Origin: Thermalbibacter longus
GTDB lineage: Bacteria; Chloroflexota; Chloroflexia; Thermomicrobiales; Thermomicrobiaceae
Assembly: GCF_023806485.1 (NCBI RefSeq)
Contig: NZ_JAMSLR010000001.1
Location: forward strand, 248,001-312,000
Length of the DNA stretch: 64,000 nt
Direction of reading: 5' to 3'
Position numbers and translations under genes: made by a program. The notes beneath the pieces were generated by a model. The model was not told where the DNA came from. It was given only the letters and a program-made list of their open reading frames with translations, and did not search any database. Numbering within the stretch: position 1 is the first letter of the stretch; the number at the start of each line of letters is the position of its first letter. Shown one piece after another: positions 34,600 to 42,357 of this stretch.

Positions 34600-35930
34600 G
34601 TATCACGGCCCTTATCCAGGCCCTGCGAGCCCTTCGCTCGAAGCTCCGTATCGAGGGGCAAGGGCCGGTCGAGAGCCGCTTTTTCTCCGCCCTCTGGTTT
34701 TACGGAGCCGGCATCCTGCTCGTCGCCGGCGTACTGGCCGGCCAGCCGGCGCTCTCGCTGCTGGCCACTGCGGTGCTGGCCGCGGCCGTCGTCGGCTGGC
34801 TGTGGGCGCGCTCGAGCCTTGACTCGGTCGATCTTACGGTTTCCCTTTCCGAGAGCCGCGTTTTCCCCGACGAGTCGGTCGTGCTGGCGGTCTCGCTGGT
34901 CAACCGGAGCTGGCGTCCGGTGCCCTGGCTCGACCTGACGCTCCAGATTTCCGACCGCCTCAGGGTGCGCGATTTCGAGGTCGTTCCCAGCTCGTGGTAC
35001 GGGATGAACGCGTTGCATCTGACGACCGCGCTGCGCTGGTACGAGCGGGTGCGCCTCACCTTCACGCTCGACTGTCCCGAGCGGGGCGCGTTCGTCGTCG
35101 GGCCTGCCGAGCTACGTGCTGGCGATCTCTTCGGCTTCTTCGCGCGGAGCGAGCGGCGGGCGGTCTCGCAACCGCTCCTCGTCTACCCCCGGCGCGTACC
35201 GCTGGGCGAGCTGGGGCTACCGGCACGCTATCCGTTCGGCGAGACCCGGTTACAACGGTACCTGCTGACCGACCCGACCCGGCCGATCGGCGTGCGGGAC
35301 TACCACCCGGAAGACAGCTTCCGCACGATCCACTGGAAGGCCACCGCCCGCGCGCAGCGCATTCAGGTGAAAGTCTTCGAGCCGACGGCCGCCGTGCAGG
35401 TCGGCATCTTCCTCAACCTGGACACGTTCGAGCGCTACTGGGAGGGGATGGACTACGTCCGGGCCGAGAGCGCGATCGTGGCGGCGGCCTCGCTGGCGAC
35501 TGACGGGCTGGCCCGTCGCTGGCTCGTGGGGATCTATGCCAACGGCGTGCTGTCCGGCTCGGATCAGCCGCTGCGTATCCGGCCCGGCCGCGGGCCCCGT
35601 CAGGCTGAAGCCATCCTCGAGGGACTGGCGAAGCTCACCCCGCTCGCAGCGAGCAGCTTTCCTCGCCTGCTGCGGGAGGAGGCACGGCAGTTTCCTTGGG
35701 GAAGCACGATCGTCGTGATCTCGGCGCTGATGACCGACTCGCTGGAGGCCGTGCTGACCCGGTTGCTCGACGAGGGCCGGCAGGTGATGCTGCTCCAGAT
35801 CGGAGATTATGACACGCCCGCGCTCCCTGGCTTGTACGTGCACCGCTTGCCTGAGAACCTGTTAGGACCACAGTGGGCTGGGCGGCACCGCTACGTGTTC
35901 GCGGTCGATGGCGGGAGGGTGCTGCCGTGA
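34596..35930 (+). CDS. DUF58 domain protein
   Basis: This 444-residue protein has two membrane helices near the N-terminus (WFYGAGILLVAGVLAG and LSLLATAVLAAAVVGWLWA), a beta-rich middle domain, and the DUF58 signature RPIGVRDYHPEDSFRTIHWKATARAQRIQVKVFEP. DUF58 proteins resemble VWA-domain proteins and are encoded with MoxR ATPases in most bacteria. The coupling on both sides (ATGA, GTGA) supports a single membrane-associated assembly. The exact role is unknown. Confidence 0.92.
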   Translation: MSITALIQALRALRSKLRIEGQGPVESRFFSALWFYGAGILLVAGVLAGQPALSLLATAVLAAAVVGWLWARSSLDSVDLTVSLSESRVFPDESVVLAVSLVNRSWRPVPWLDLTLQISDRLRVRDFEVVPSSWYGMNALHLTTALRWYERVRLTFTLDCPERGAFVVGPAELRAGDLFGFFARSERRAVSQPLLVYPRRVPLGELGLPARYPFGETRLQRYLLTDPTRPIGVRDYHPEDSFRTIHWKATARAQRIQVKVFEPTAAVQVGIFLNLDTFERYWEGMDYVRAESAIVAAASLATDGLARRWLVGIYANGVLSGSDQPLRIRPGRGPRQAEAILEGLAKLTPLAASSFPRLLREEARQFPWGSTIVVISALMTDSLEAVLTRLLDEGRQVMLLQIGDYDTPALPGLYVHRLPENLLGPQWAGRHRYVFAVDGGRVLP

Positions 35931-37453
35931 CGGCGAGGCGGCGACGAGCCCGACTCTCCTCGCTGGCTCTGCCCCGGCCGGCGTTTGACTGGCGGATCGA
36001 GTCGCTGACCGCGATGCTGATCCTTGCCGAGGCGGCAATCGTCTACGTCTACGTGGGCGCGCTGCTCCCAGGCAGGGCGGTGCCGCATGCTCCCTTCCCA
36101 GCGCTACTGCTGGTCGGCCTGCTGCTGGCTGGCTATGCGCTGCCACGGCTCTTGGAGGCGCTCTACGTGCGTAGCGGCGCCTACGAGGTGGTGCTCAGCG
36201 TGGCGGTGTGCTTCTCGCTGCTGCTGGCGAGCAAGCTCGCGATGTTCCCATCCGCTCCCTGGCTGGACGGCGACTGGGTCGCGGGCTTTGGCCGGTCTCT
36301 GATCCTCCGCCCGAGCGAGGCTGAGCGGCCGGCCTGGGGCGTGGTCGCCGTCGTCGGCTATGCCTGGTGGCGGGGGCGGGCGCGTGGCGAGCCGTCGCTC
36401 GAGTCGACCTACGAGGTGCTCCGCTGGGGGAGCCTGCTGCTTGCCGGAGGCCTGGTACTGGCACTGATCGCCTCGCCGCCGGAGGAAATGATTCGACTGA
36501 GATTGCCGGCGGCGGTGCTCTGGTTCGTGACTGCGGCGCTGGCTGGGATCGCGCTCGCGCGCTTGCGGCTCGAGGCGCTCCGGAGCAGTGGTCCCCTCGG
36601 CGGTACCTGGTTGCTGGCGGTGGCGGGCGCGCTGGCTGGGATTGTGCTCCTCGCCATATTCCTGGCTGGGATTGTCAACCGTCAAGTTCTCGAGCTGCTC
36701 TGGATGATCCTCTGGCCCGTGCTGTGGCTGATTGGGCTTCTGTTCCGGGTTGTCATCCTCTTGCTCGCTCTGCTCACGTTCATCCTCATCTTGCCGATCC
36801 TCTGGTTTCTCGAGCGGCAAGGGCTCGGGCGCTCGCTGACCGGAGGCCGCGCTGGCTGGTGGCTGGAACCGCTGAGCCGGCTCCACGAAGCGGTACGGCT
36901 CCAGATCCAGGTGGCCGATCCCGTGCGCTATCTGCTGGCCGGGCTGATCCTAGCCACAGTTGTCTCCTGGCTCGGGCGTTGGGTCTACCGGCGGCGCCGG
37001 CGCTGGCGGGTGCCGACGCCAGAGGTGCGCGAGCTGGTGCTCGAAGGGCCACCCTCGCTCGACGGGCTGCGCCGTCGCCTGCGCCGGGCGCTGCGCCGTC
37101 GATCCGGGCGGCAAGATCCGCTCGACGCGCTACGAGGAGATCCTCGCTGGCGTTACACGCTCCGTGTCCGCTTGGCGTACCGCCGGCTGCTTCGGCAGGC
37201 GGGCCGGGTAGGGTTGGGACGTCGCCCGGCGCAGACGCCACAGGAGTACGAGCGGCTGCTGGTCGAGCGGCTGCCTGGGGTAGCCGGGCCGCTCGACGAG
37301 CTAACGCGGCTGTATCAGGCCGCGCGTTACCGGCCGCTGCCGGCGGAACCGGCAGACGCCGAGCGGGCACAGCGCGCGTTGTCCACGGCTCTCGCCGCAC
37401 TGCAAATGACTGGTCGGTTACGGGATGCGCTCGACCCGCGGCAGCGGGAGTAG
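35927..37453 (+). CDS. Membrane protein with C-terminal DUF4129-like domain
   Basis: The GTG at 35927 overlaps the DUF58 stop. The 508-residue protein has about nine hydrophobic helices in its first 360 residues (for example MLILAEAAIVYVYVGALLPG and LLWMILWPVLWLIGLLFRVVILLLALLTFILILPIL). A soluble C-terminal domain with DPRWRYTLRVRLAYRRLLRQAGRVG and PAQTPQEYERLL follows, which is the DUF4129 pattern seen at the end of TgpA-like transglutaminases. The transglutaminase domain itself is absent. It completes a MoxR-DUF58-DUF4129 module. Confidence 0.8.
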   Translation: MTARRRRARLSSLALPRPAFDWRIESLTAMLILAEAAIVYVYVGALLPGRAVPHAPFPALLLVGLLLAGYALPRLLEALYVRSGAYEVVLSVAVCFSLLLASKLAMFPSAPWLDGDWVAGFGRSLILRPSEAERPAWGVVAVVGYAWWRGRARGEPSLESTYEVLRWGSLLLAGGLVLALIASPPEEMIRLRLPAAVLWFVTAALAGIALARLRLEALRSSGPLGGTWLLAVAGALAGIVLLAIFLAGIVNRQVLELLWMILWPVLWLIGLLFRVVILLLALLTFILILPILWFLERQGLGRSLTGGRAGWWLEPLSRLHEAVRLQIQVADPVRYLLAGLILATVVSWLGRWVYRRRRRWRVPTPEVRELVLEGPPSLDGLRRRLRRALRRRSGRQDPLDALRGDPRWRYTLRVRLAYRRLLRQAGRVGLGRRPAQTPQEYERLLVERLPGVAGPLDELTRLYQAARYRPLPAEPADAERAQRALSTALAALQMTGRLRDALDPRQRE

Positions 37454-37507
37454 GGCCGGCAACGCCGGCGTGGGCCGGGCTGCCGTGCGAACAGGGGGAG
37501 GGGTTCG

Positions 37508-39019
37508 ATGCGGATCGCCATCGGTGGCATCAGCCACGAAAGCAGTACGTTCTCCGTCGTGCCGACCACGCTCGACGACTTCGCGCAACGCGCGCTCTCC
37601 GAGGGCCCAGCGCTGGTCGAGCAGTACACCGGTACTCGTACCTGCCCTGGCGGCTTTATCGATGCGGCACGCGACTGCCACTTTACCGTCGTGCCGACGC
37701 TCATGGCCTCGGCAGTGCCGGGCGGACCGGTGACGGCGGACGCGACGATCGAGCTGACGCGCCGGCTCTGCAAGGGGCTGCGCAGGGCGCTGGCCGAGGG
37801 GCCGCTGGACGGCGTCCTGCTGGCGCTCCACGGCGCTATGGTCTCGGAGCTGGACGACGACGGCGAGCGCTACATCCTCCAGCGTGTGCGGGAGGTCGTC
37901 GGCCCGGAGCTACCCATCGTCGTCACGCTCGACCTCCACGGCAACATCTCGCAGGAGATGGTCGACCTGGTGAGCGTCGCGGTCGCCTACGACGAGTACC
38001 CGCACACCGATACCTGGCAGCGGGGCTACGAGGCAGGCCTGCTGATGGCCCGGATCGTGCGCGGCGGCGTGCGCCCGGCTTCCGCGCTGGTCAAGATCCC
38101 GCTGCTAGCTGGGCTCCAGCGGCAGTACACCCACGCCGAGCCGATGCTGGGGGTCAAGCACCTGTCCCGTGACATCGAAAACGAGAGCGGCATCCTCAAC
38201 GTAAGCTACCTGCCGGGCTTCCCCTGGGCCGACATCCCGATCACCGGCTTCAGCGTGATCGTGACCGCCGAGGGGGATCGCCTGCAGGCCCAGCGCGCCG
38301 CTTCACGACTGGCGCAGGAGATCTGGAACCGGCGCGAGCAGTTCGTCGTGCAGCCGACGCCGGTGGACGAGGCAGTACGGCGGGCCATGGCCGCTCCGGA
38401 GGGGCCGGTCGTGCTGGCCGACATCGGCGACAACCCTGGAGGAGGCGCCCCGGCCGACGGCACGGTGCTGCTGGAGGCGCTGCTACGGCTCGGAGCCAAA
38501 CGCGCCGCGCTCGCGCCGATCCGGGATCCCGAGGTGGTCGAGGCCGCGCGGGCGGCCGGCGAGGGAGCAGTCATTACCGTGGCTCTCGGAGGCAAGACGG
38601 ACGACCGGCACGGCCGGCCGCTCCAGGTCACCGCCCGGGTCGTGCGGCTGACCGAGGGCCGCTTCACCCACACCGGCCCGATGAGCACTGGTATGACCGT
38701 CGACCTCGGGCCGACGGCGGTGCTCGAGCTGCGCGGCCAGCGTGATGGCTGCGTGCTGGTCGTGGTCACGACGCACCGCTACCAGCCGACCGACCTCGGG
38801 ATCTTCCGCAGCCAGGGGATCGAGCCGACGGCGCAGCAGATCCTGGCCGTCAAGTCCTCAGTCCACTTCCGGGCCGCCTTCGGGCCGATCGCCCACGAGA
38901 TCATCGAGGTGGACACCCCGGGCATCACCAACCCGCGGCTCGACCCGGCGGCTTACCGCAAGCTCCCCCGGCCGATCTACCCGTTCGACCGGGAACTCGA
39001 GTGGCGGATCGACCTGTAG
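37508..39019 (+). CDS. M81 family metallopeptidase (MlrC-like)
   Basis: The ATG at 37508 follows GGGGGAGGGG. The 503-residue protein matches the M81/microcystinase C family: MRIAIGGISHESSTFSVVPT, VLLALHGAMV, VVTLDLHGNIS, VAYDEYPHTD and DIGDNPGGGAPADGT. The conserved histidines and aspartates form the proposed zinc site. Family members hydrolyse small or linearised peptides, and many occur with amino-acid or peptide transporters, which are absent here. The natural substrate is unknown. Confidence 0.88.
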   Translation: MRIAIGGISHESSTFSVVPTTLDDFAQRALSEGPALVEQYTGTRTCPGGFIDAARDCHFTVVPTLMASAVPGGPVTADATIELTRRLCKGLRRALAEGPLDGVLLALHGAMVSELDDDGERYILQRVREVVGPELPIVVTLDLHGNISQEMVDLVSVAVAYDEYPHTDTWQRGYEAGLLMARIVRGGVRPASALVKIPLLAGLQRQYTHAEPMLGVKHLSRDIENESGILNVSYLPGFPWADIPITGFSVIVTAEGDRLQAQRAASRLAQEIWNRREQFVVQPTPVDEAVRRAMAAPEGPVVLADIGDNPGGGAPADGTVLLEALLRLGAKRAALAPIRDPEVVEAARAAGEGAVITVALGGKTDDRHGRPLQVTARVVRLTEGRFTHTGPMSTGMTVDLGPTAVLELRGQRDGCVLVVVTTHRYQPTDLGIFRSQGIEPTAQQILAVKSSVHFRAAFGPIAHEIIEVDTPGITNPRLDPAAYRKLPRPIYPFDRELEWRIDL

Positions 39020-39114
39020 TCGGCGAGGAGATCCTCCACTGGATGGCGGTGCTCGCGGCGGCTTACGGCACCGTCATCGACGTCGTGGACGGCGTGGGGC
39101 GCGTCCGGCTCTGA
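39001..39114 (+). CDS. Possible 37-residue protein overlapping the M81 gene end
   Basis: A GTG at 39001 opens a frame (VADRPVVGEEILHWMAVLAA...) that overlaps the last 19 bases of the M81 gene and ends at TGA 39114. The composition is protein-like, with a short hydrophobic helix. The Shine-Dalgarno match (CGGGAAC) is weak. It may be a small coupled product or chance. Confidence 0.25.
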   Translation: MADRPVVGEEILHWMAVLAAAYGTVIDVVDGVGRVRL

Positions 39115-39597
39115 GCAGCTACACCACCCGCGCTCACCTGCCCTCTGGGCACGGTTCTCCCGTGCCTCCCGCTCACTATACCTTCGGTTCCCGCTCCCGC
39201 GAGGCGCGGTAGAGGGGCCTGATGCCGTACGAGGTGGCGCGGTCCCACAGCTCGCGTGGGCGTGCGTCCCCCTCTCGGAGGTTCAGGAGAGGGGAGATCG
39301 GCCGGTCGGCCCTACAGCACACCGCGGTCCACCCTCCGGACGCGCCGTCGATTTCCGGCGAGCGAGCCCGGCGGGAACCACTGTGTTCCCGGGAGATCAC
39401 TACCCTGGTGACAAACGATTCAGGTCCGAGTAACAATATGTGTGACACAGATACTAACGCGACATAGGGGAGTTGTCGTTCGTCTAATCGAATTTCAGGG
39501 TTCGCGGGCAAACGATCGACGGCGTGGCGAATGGGGCAGCAACCCGACCCATGCTCTGCATAAGCGATCCGATTCAGGTTCGGGGAGGGGGTTGGGG
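39115..39597. other. Intergenic region before the accessory locus, with a hairpin
   Basis: No gene is supported in this 483-base stretch. CCCCTCTC (39269-39276) and GAGAGGGG (39287-39294) form an 8-pair hairpin with a 10-base loop that may end M81 transcription. From about 39410 the sequence turns unusually AT-rich for this genome (CAATATGTGTGACACAGATA), as expected for a regulatory region ahead of the regulator gene at 39598. Confidence 0.4.
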
Positions 39598-40350
39598 ATG
39601 GACGTGTTGCTCTTCAGCCAGGATCAGCAGCTCGCCACGCTGCTGGGGCGCATCCTCCGCAGCCGCTGGGACAGCGCCTGGGTGCACCTGGTCGCTAACC
39701 TCGACGAAGCCGTCGAGCGACTGGACACCGCCGAGCTCGTGTTCGTCGATCTGGCTGCCTATCCTCGCGACTTTGCCCGGCTGATCCAGGAAATCCGCGA
39801 GGCCTGGCCCGGGCCGCTGGTGGCGCTGTGCGACGAGCACGCTGAATCGGAGCGACAGGTCATCGCGCTGCGGGCCGGCGCCGACGAGGTCTACGAGCTT
39901 CCCCCGGAGCCGCTTCTCTACCTGGCGCGCATCCAGGCGCTCCTGCGCCGCACCGAGGCGGCGCGCCGGATGCGGGTCGGCCGTCTGGTGCTCCTGCCCG
40001 ACACGGCGGAGGCGCTGGTCGATGATCGGCCGCTGGCTCTGACGCCGCGCGAGTTCCGGCTGCTGCACGCCCTGGCAGCCCGCGCGGGCCGGATCGTGCC
40101 CGTCGAGGAGCTGATCGAGGCCGTCTGGGAGGGTGAAGCAGTCGACCGCTCGACGCTGCGCAAGTTCATCCAGCGGCTGCGCCAGAAGCTCGGTCCCCAG
40201 GCCGGCGTCCAGATCGTCGCTAGACCCGGCATCGGATACAGCCTCAAACCGGTGAGTTTTCAAGATGTGCTGGAACAGATCCAGCGAGCGGTGGCCCTGG
40301 CCGGGCCGCTCGCCGCGTCCTGTGCCCCGCTCTGCCTGAGCTGGATCTGA
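39598..40350 (+). CDS. Winged-helix regulator with degenerate receiver-like domain (first copy)
   Basis: The ATG at 39598 follows a G-rich stretch. Residues 1-115 resemble a receiver domain (MDVLLFSQDQQLATLLGRIL, LVFVDLAAYP with Asp51), but there is one N-terminal acid instead of two, and the conserved lysine region reads ELPPEPLLY. Residues 120-220 are an OmpR-type winged helix (LALTPREFRLLHALAARAGRIVPVEELIEAVWEG, TLRKFIQRLRQKLG). No kinase gene is adjacent. It probably controls the exported-protein locus downstream without classical phosphorylation. Confidence 0.75.
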   Translation: MDVLLFSQDQQLATLLGRILRSRWDSAWVHLVANLDEAVERLDTAELVFVDLAAYPRDFARLIQEIREAWPGPLVALCDEHAESERQVIALRAGADEVYELPPEPLLYLARIQALLRRTEAARRMRVGRLVLLPDTAEALVDDRPLALTPREFRLLHALAARAGRIVPVEELIEAVWEGEAVDRSTLRKFIQRLRQKLGPQAGVQIVARPGIGYSLKPVSFQDVLEQIQRAVALAGPLAASCAPLCLSWI

Positions 40351-40465
40351 CGCTCGAGTAACCGAGATGTAACGGCGCAGTCACCGGCTGTCCACGCCGA
40401 ATTCACGGTCGTGATCCACACTGGATTTGGGTACGGGGAGCCAATTACAGTCGGGTTTCGTCTCC

Positions 40466-41098
40466 ATGAAACTCCTGCTCGTGGTCGAGCCAACTGGCCA
40501 AAGCACGTGGGGTGACCGGCTCCAGCGGGCGCTGGCCGGGACCGACTGGCGGGTCTGCCGGTCGTCCCCGGCCGAAGCCCGGCGGGCGGCGCTGAGCACG
40601 GCGGCGCTGGTGGTCGTGGTGACCGAGGCGGCGCTGGCGGCGAGCCCGGGGCTGCTCCCGGCGCTGGCAGGCGCCATCCGGGCGCCGGTGGTGGTGGCCG
40701 GGCGAGACGACCGCCAGGCGGAGCTGGTCGCGCTGCGCGCCGGAGCCGTGGCCTACTTCCGGCCTGAGCAGCCGGATGACCTCCTCGTGGCCCGGCTGGA
40801 AGCGCTGCTGCGGCGACACCCGTTCCGGCCCGTGCTGGAGCGGTTGCCCAAAAGGCTCGGGCCGCAGGAGCGCGCGCTGGCGCACGCGATCCTGGCCCAC
40901 CGCGGCCCGCTGGACCGGCTGCGGGCGGTGGAGGTGCTGTGGGGCGGGTTCGCGAGCGAGAGCGCCTACCGGGTGGGCTTGCTCCGCCTGCGGCGGAAGC
41001 TTGCGGCGGCGGGCCTGCTGGTGGAGGTGCGGCCCGGCCTCGGCGCGCGGATCCTGGTGGCGCCCGAGGCGGCGACCGGCGGCGCGCGACCCGGCTGA
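40466..41098 (+). CDS. Winged-helix regulator with degenerate receiver-like domain (second copy)
   Basis: This 210-residue protein has the same plan as the preceding gene but is further decayed. The receiver-like half (MKLLLVVEPTGQSTWGDRLQ, AALVVVVTEAALAASPG) has no phospho-acceptor aspartate and no lysine. The C-terminal half keeps a winged-helix pattern (LGPQERALAHAILAHRGPLDRLRAVEVLWG, YRVGLLRLRRKLAAAG). The ATG at 40466 lies in an AT-richer leader of 115 bases. The pair may form a heteromeric, ligand-controlled regulator. This is inference. Confidence 0.65.
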   Translation: MKLLLVVEPTGQSTWGDRLQRALAGTDWRVCRSSPAEARRAALSTAALVVVVTEAALAASPGLLPALAGAIRAPVVVAGRDDRQAELVALRAGAVAYFRPEQPDDLLVARLEALLRRHPFRPVLERLPKRLGPQERALAHAILAHRGPLDRLRAVEVLWGGFASESAYRVGLLRLRRKLAAAGLLVEVRPGLGARILVAPEAATGGARPG

Positions 41099-41400
41099 GC
41101 TTCTGAGGGGAGGTGGTGCGGCTCGCGAGGGAACACAGGAGAAGACCCCAGGCAGGTGCAGGCTGCCCGGGGTCGGAACGGGACCAGGCTCGCCGCCTGA
41201 TCGCCGCGCTCCGAGCGGGATTGTACCAGGCGCCGGCGGGCCGGGTCGAGACGAGGCGCGATCGACGAGCCGCTACGACCTGCCGCGGGCGCGTCGATCG
41301 CCGGAGTGGGCAGCGGCCGCCGGGGACCGGCCTCCGCCGGGCGACCGCTGGTGGACGGCACCAGGCGGCCGCGGGAGAGACGAGGAAGGATCGGGAGCCA
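41099..41400. other. Leader region of the exported-protein genes, with a hairpin
   Basis: This 302-base stretch lies between the second regulator and the first exported protein. GACCCC plus GGCAG (41144-41155) pair with CTGCC plus GGGGTC (41163-41174) to give an 11-pair stem with one mismatch, which could act as a terminator or attenuator after the regulators. GAGGAAGGATCGGGAGCC provides the ribosome site for the gene at 41401. No protein is convincingly encoded. Confidence 0.4.
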
Positions 41401-41816
41401 TGAAGCGAGTGTTCGTATCGCTGGCGCTGGTGCTGGCCCTGGCGGCGGCGGCCTTCGGCGCCGCGGCCGCGCTCAACGTGGACGGCGGCGTCATCCAGGC
41501 CGGCGCGGACACGAACCTGCAATGCGACACCGACGGCGTGCGCGTGGCTGGCTGGGGGTTGGAGACGGATACCGGCCTGGTCGACTTCGTCCGCATACAC
41601 GATATCAATCCTGGGTGTGAGGGAGCCGAGCTCTTCGTGAACATCACCCAGAACGGCACCAAGATCGCTGAGGGCAGCGCGACTATCCCGAGCGACGGTG
41701 CTGGTGGGGACAACGACCTGGATCCCAATGAAGTCGGCGTGAAGGTGGACTTCGAACCCGATCAGCCGGCCGCGGACATCACGGACATCGAGGTGTTCAT
41801 CGAGGGCGGCAACTAG
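41401..41816 (+). CDS. Exported protein A, probable substrate of the SipW-type signal peptidase
   Basis: This 138-residue protein has a signal peptide (MKRVFVSLALVLALAAAAFG) followed by GGVIQAGADTNLQCD, reminiscent of the AG-x-LxL segment just after the signal in SipW-dependent proteins such as TasA. Two cysteines (LQCD and NPGCEG) could form a disulfide. The C-terminus reads ADITDIEVFIEGGN. It shares the pattern GGVIQAGAD-x2-L-x-CD-x-DGV, TGLV and ITDIEV-x-IEG with the next gene. It probably forms a surface or matrix structure, but the function is not established. Confidence 0.7.
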
Positions 41817-41886
41817 GGCGCAGTGAGGTCGCGGCGGTGGCCGGCACGCCGGCCATCGCCGTCGCCCCGATTGACAGGGGACGATC

Positions 41887-42282
41887 ATGCTGGCGCGTCT
41901 CGTGCTAAGCGCAGCGCTCCTGAGCCTGCTGCTCGCCGCGGCCCTGGGATCGGCCGCCCTGCTGGGCGTCTCGGGCGGTGTCATCCAGGCCGGCGCGGAC
42001 GACGACCTGGCCTGCGATGAGGACGGCGTCCACGTGGTCGAGTGGAACCTCAACACGAACACCGGCCTCGTCACCTCGGTGACAATCGGCGGTATCGATG
42101 AAGGCTGCCAACAAGGTGACACCGACCTGTGGGTGACGCTGACGCATCTGGGATTCCCGCTGGTCGGCGGCCACTACGACGACATCGACGGTACCGAGGT
42201 CGTGGTTCCGCTCGATTTCCCGATGTCGGCCTGGAACATCACCGACATCGAGGTGTACATCGAGGGGGAGGCGAACGACTAG
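41887..42282 (+). CDS. Exported protein B, paralogue of protein A
   Basis: The ATG at 41887 follows AGGGGA, 70 bases after protein A. The 131-residue protein has a signal peptide (MLARLVLSAALLSLLLAAALG), the shared SGGVIQAGADDDLACDEDGV, two cysteines in matching places, TGLVTSVTIGGIDEGC and the common end NITDIEVYIEGEAND. The charge pattern is strongly acidic. The pair looks like a tandem duplication that has diverged, as in matrix fibre subunits with a partner. Processing by the signal peptidase encoded 75 bases downstream is inferred. Confidence 0.7.
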   Translation: MLARLVLSAALLSLLLAAALGSAALLGVSGGVIQAGADDDLACDEDGVHVVEWNLNTNTGLVTSVTIGGIDEGCQQGDTDLWVTLTHLGFPLVGGHYDDIDGTEVVVPLDFPMSAWNITDIEVYIEGEAND

Positions 42283-42357
42283 GTCTGGTGGAGCGGCAGT
42301 CGCCCTTGCCCGTGGCCCGTGCCACCGGCGGGCGGTGGGCAGTCCCGGAGGGCAGCG

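Noticed and set aside
39176-39511. Minus-strand frame of 111 residues after the M81 gene
   Set aside because: It has no ribosome site or domain pattern, and it runs through a terminator-like hairpin and AT-rich regulatory DNA.
41113-41403. Plus-strand frame of 96 residues between the second regulator and exported protein A
   Set aside because: The composition is arginine-rich and low in hydrophobic pattern, and the ribosome site is too close to the GTG. It looks like GC-rich non-coding sequence.
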